Origin: CAYIHX01 sp964363305
GTDB taxonomy: Bacteria; Bdellovibrionota; UBA1018
Direction of reading: 5' to 3'
Assembly: GCA_964363305.1 (NCBI GenBank)
Contig: CAYIHX010000026.1
Span: 1 to 55,098, forward strand
DNA: 55,098 bases
Made by a program: the position numbers and the translations under genes. Of this stretch, positions 54,953 to 55,098 are shown piece by piece (the first letter of the stretch is position 1; each line of letters starts with the position of its first letter). Under the pieces are notes generated by a model that did not search any database, was not told the origin of the DNA, and saw only the letters and a list, made by a program, of their open reading frames with translations.

Positions 54953-55098
54953 ATGCGACTGGTTTTGAGAAAATGGCTATTTATTTCAATCGTTTGTGTC
55001 GGGCTTTCGGGGGCCGTGGGGGGGGCGGGCGCCGGGGGGGGGGGGGGGGGGTTTGGTGGGGGGGGGGGCGCGGCGGCCGCTGCCGGGGGGGGGGGGGG
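54953..55098 (+). CDS. Start of a secreted protein, cut by the contig end
   Basis: ATG 54953 follows AGGAG at seven bases. The first 25 residues form a signal peptide (LRKWLFISIVCVGLSGAVG). From about 55020 the sequence is poly-G-rich and unreliable, so nothing more can be said. Confidence 0.5.
   Translation, partial: MRLVLRKWLFISIVCVGLSGAVGGAGAGGGGGGFGGGGGAAAAAGGGG
55018..55098. other. Poly-G contig-end artefact
   Basis: Long G runs broken by few other bases, matching the poly-C at the other contig end. Likely low-quality base calls. Confidence 0.8.

Overview
The window is a contig from a GC-rich Gram-negative bacterium. The large number of signal-peptide and lipoprotein genes, the HD-GYP response regulators, a helicase of the DUF3516 type and an XRE/DUF4423-like regulator suggest the Bdellovibrionota or a neighbouring deltaproteobacterial-type lineage; this is inference, because no rRNA or marker gene is present. 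Both contig ends (poly-C at the start, poly-G at the end) look like sequencing or assembly artefact.

Layout. (1) Positions 47-19323 are chromosome-like: a B12-binding radical SAM enzyme, two paralogous receiver/HD-GYP regulators, a Ski2-like helicase, a PAS histidine kinase, secreted and outer-membrane proteins, a lipoprotein with FG-GAP repeats broken by a frameshift, a broken gene at 13369-13885, some very small membrane proteins, and an ArsR regulator / methyltransferase / Ada-AlkA operon whose last gene is cut short. (2) Positions 19324-54838 form one integrative and conjugative element (ICE) of about 35.5 kb, inserted in the 3' half of a tRNA-Pro(CGG) gene and flanked by a perfect 48-bp direct repeat. 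(3) After the intact tRNA (54791-54868) a chromosomal secreted-protein gene starts and runs into the bad contig end.

Within the ICE the left end has attL, a pair of arm-type repeats, a cluster of four hairpins (possible small RNA and operator), then parA and a replication-initiator-like gene that carries two arrays of 16-bp iteron-like repeats inside its own coding sequence. Next comes a cargo region on the minus strand: a large teneurin-like RHS protein (Ig-like, NHL, YD shell, HExxH metalloprotease tip), a secreted cysteine-rich partner, a second RHS gene cut by an IS66 remnant, and tiny downstream genes. A regulatory block follows: a single-domain response regulator, two tandem HTH proteins with V4R-like C-termini, a possible acyltransferase, an XRE repressor with paired 17-bp operators, an AlbA_2-type protein, an MFS exporter, and an XRE regulator divergent from a glycine-rich peptide.

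The right third is one long plus-strand operon: VirB2-like pilin, VirB3-VirB4 (frameshifted) fused in frame to a VirB5-like tail, VirB6, VirB9 N-domain, VirB10-like, a lipoprotein, a MOBC-type relaxase candidate, VirD4 (interrupted by an in-frame TAG), another lipoprotein, an excisionase-like HTH protein and the tyrosine integrase. Most are joined by 4-bp stop/start overlaps, so excision functions appear to be translationally coupled to transfer functions. When the element circularises, this operon would read through attP towards parA-rep, and the integrase reading frame would gain a different, longer C-terminus. Several key genes carry frameshifts or a nonsense codon; either the element is decaying or the sequence has errors.
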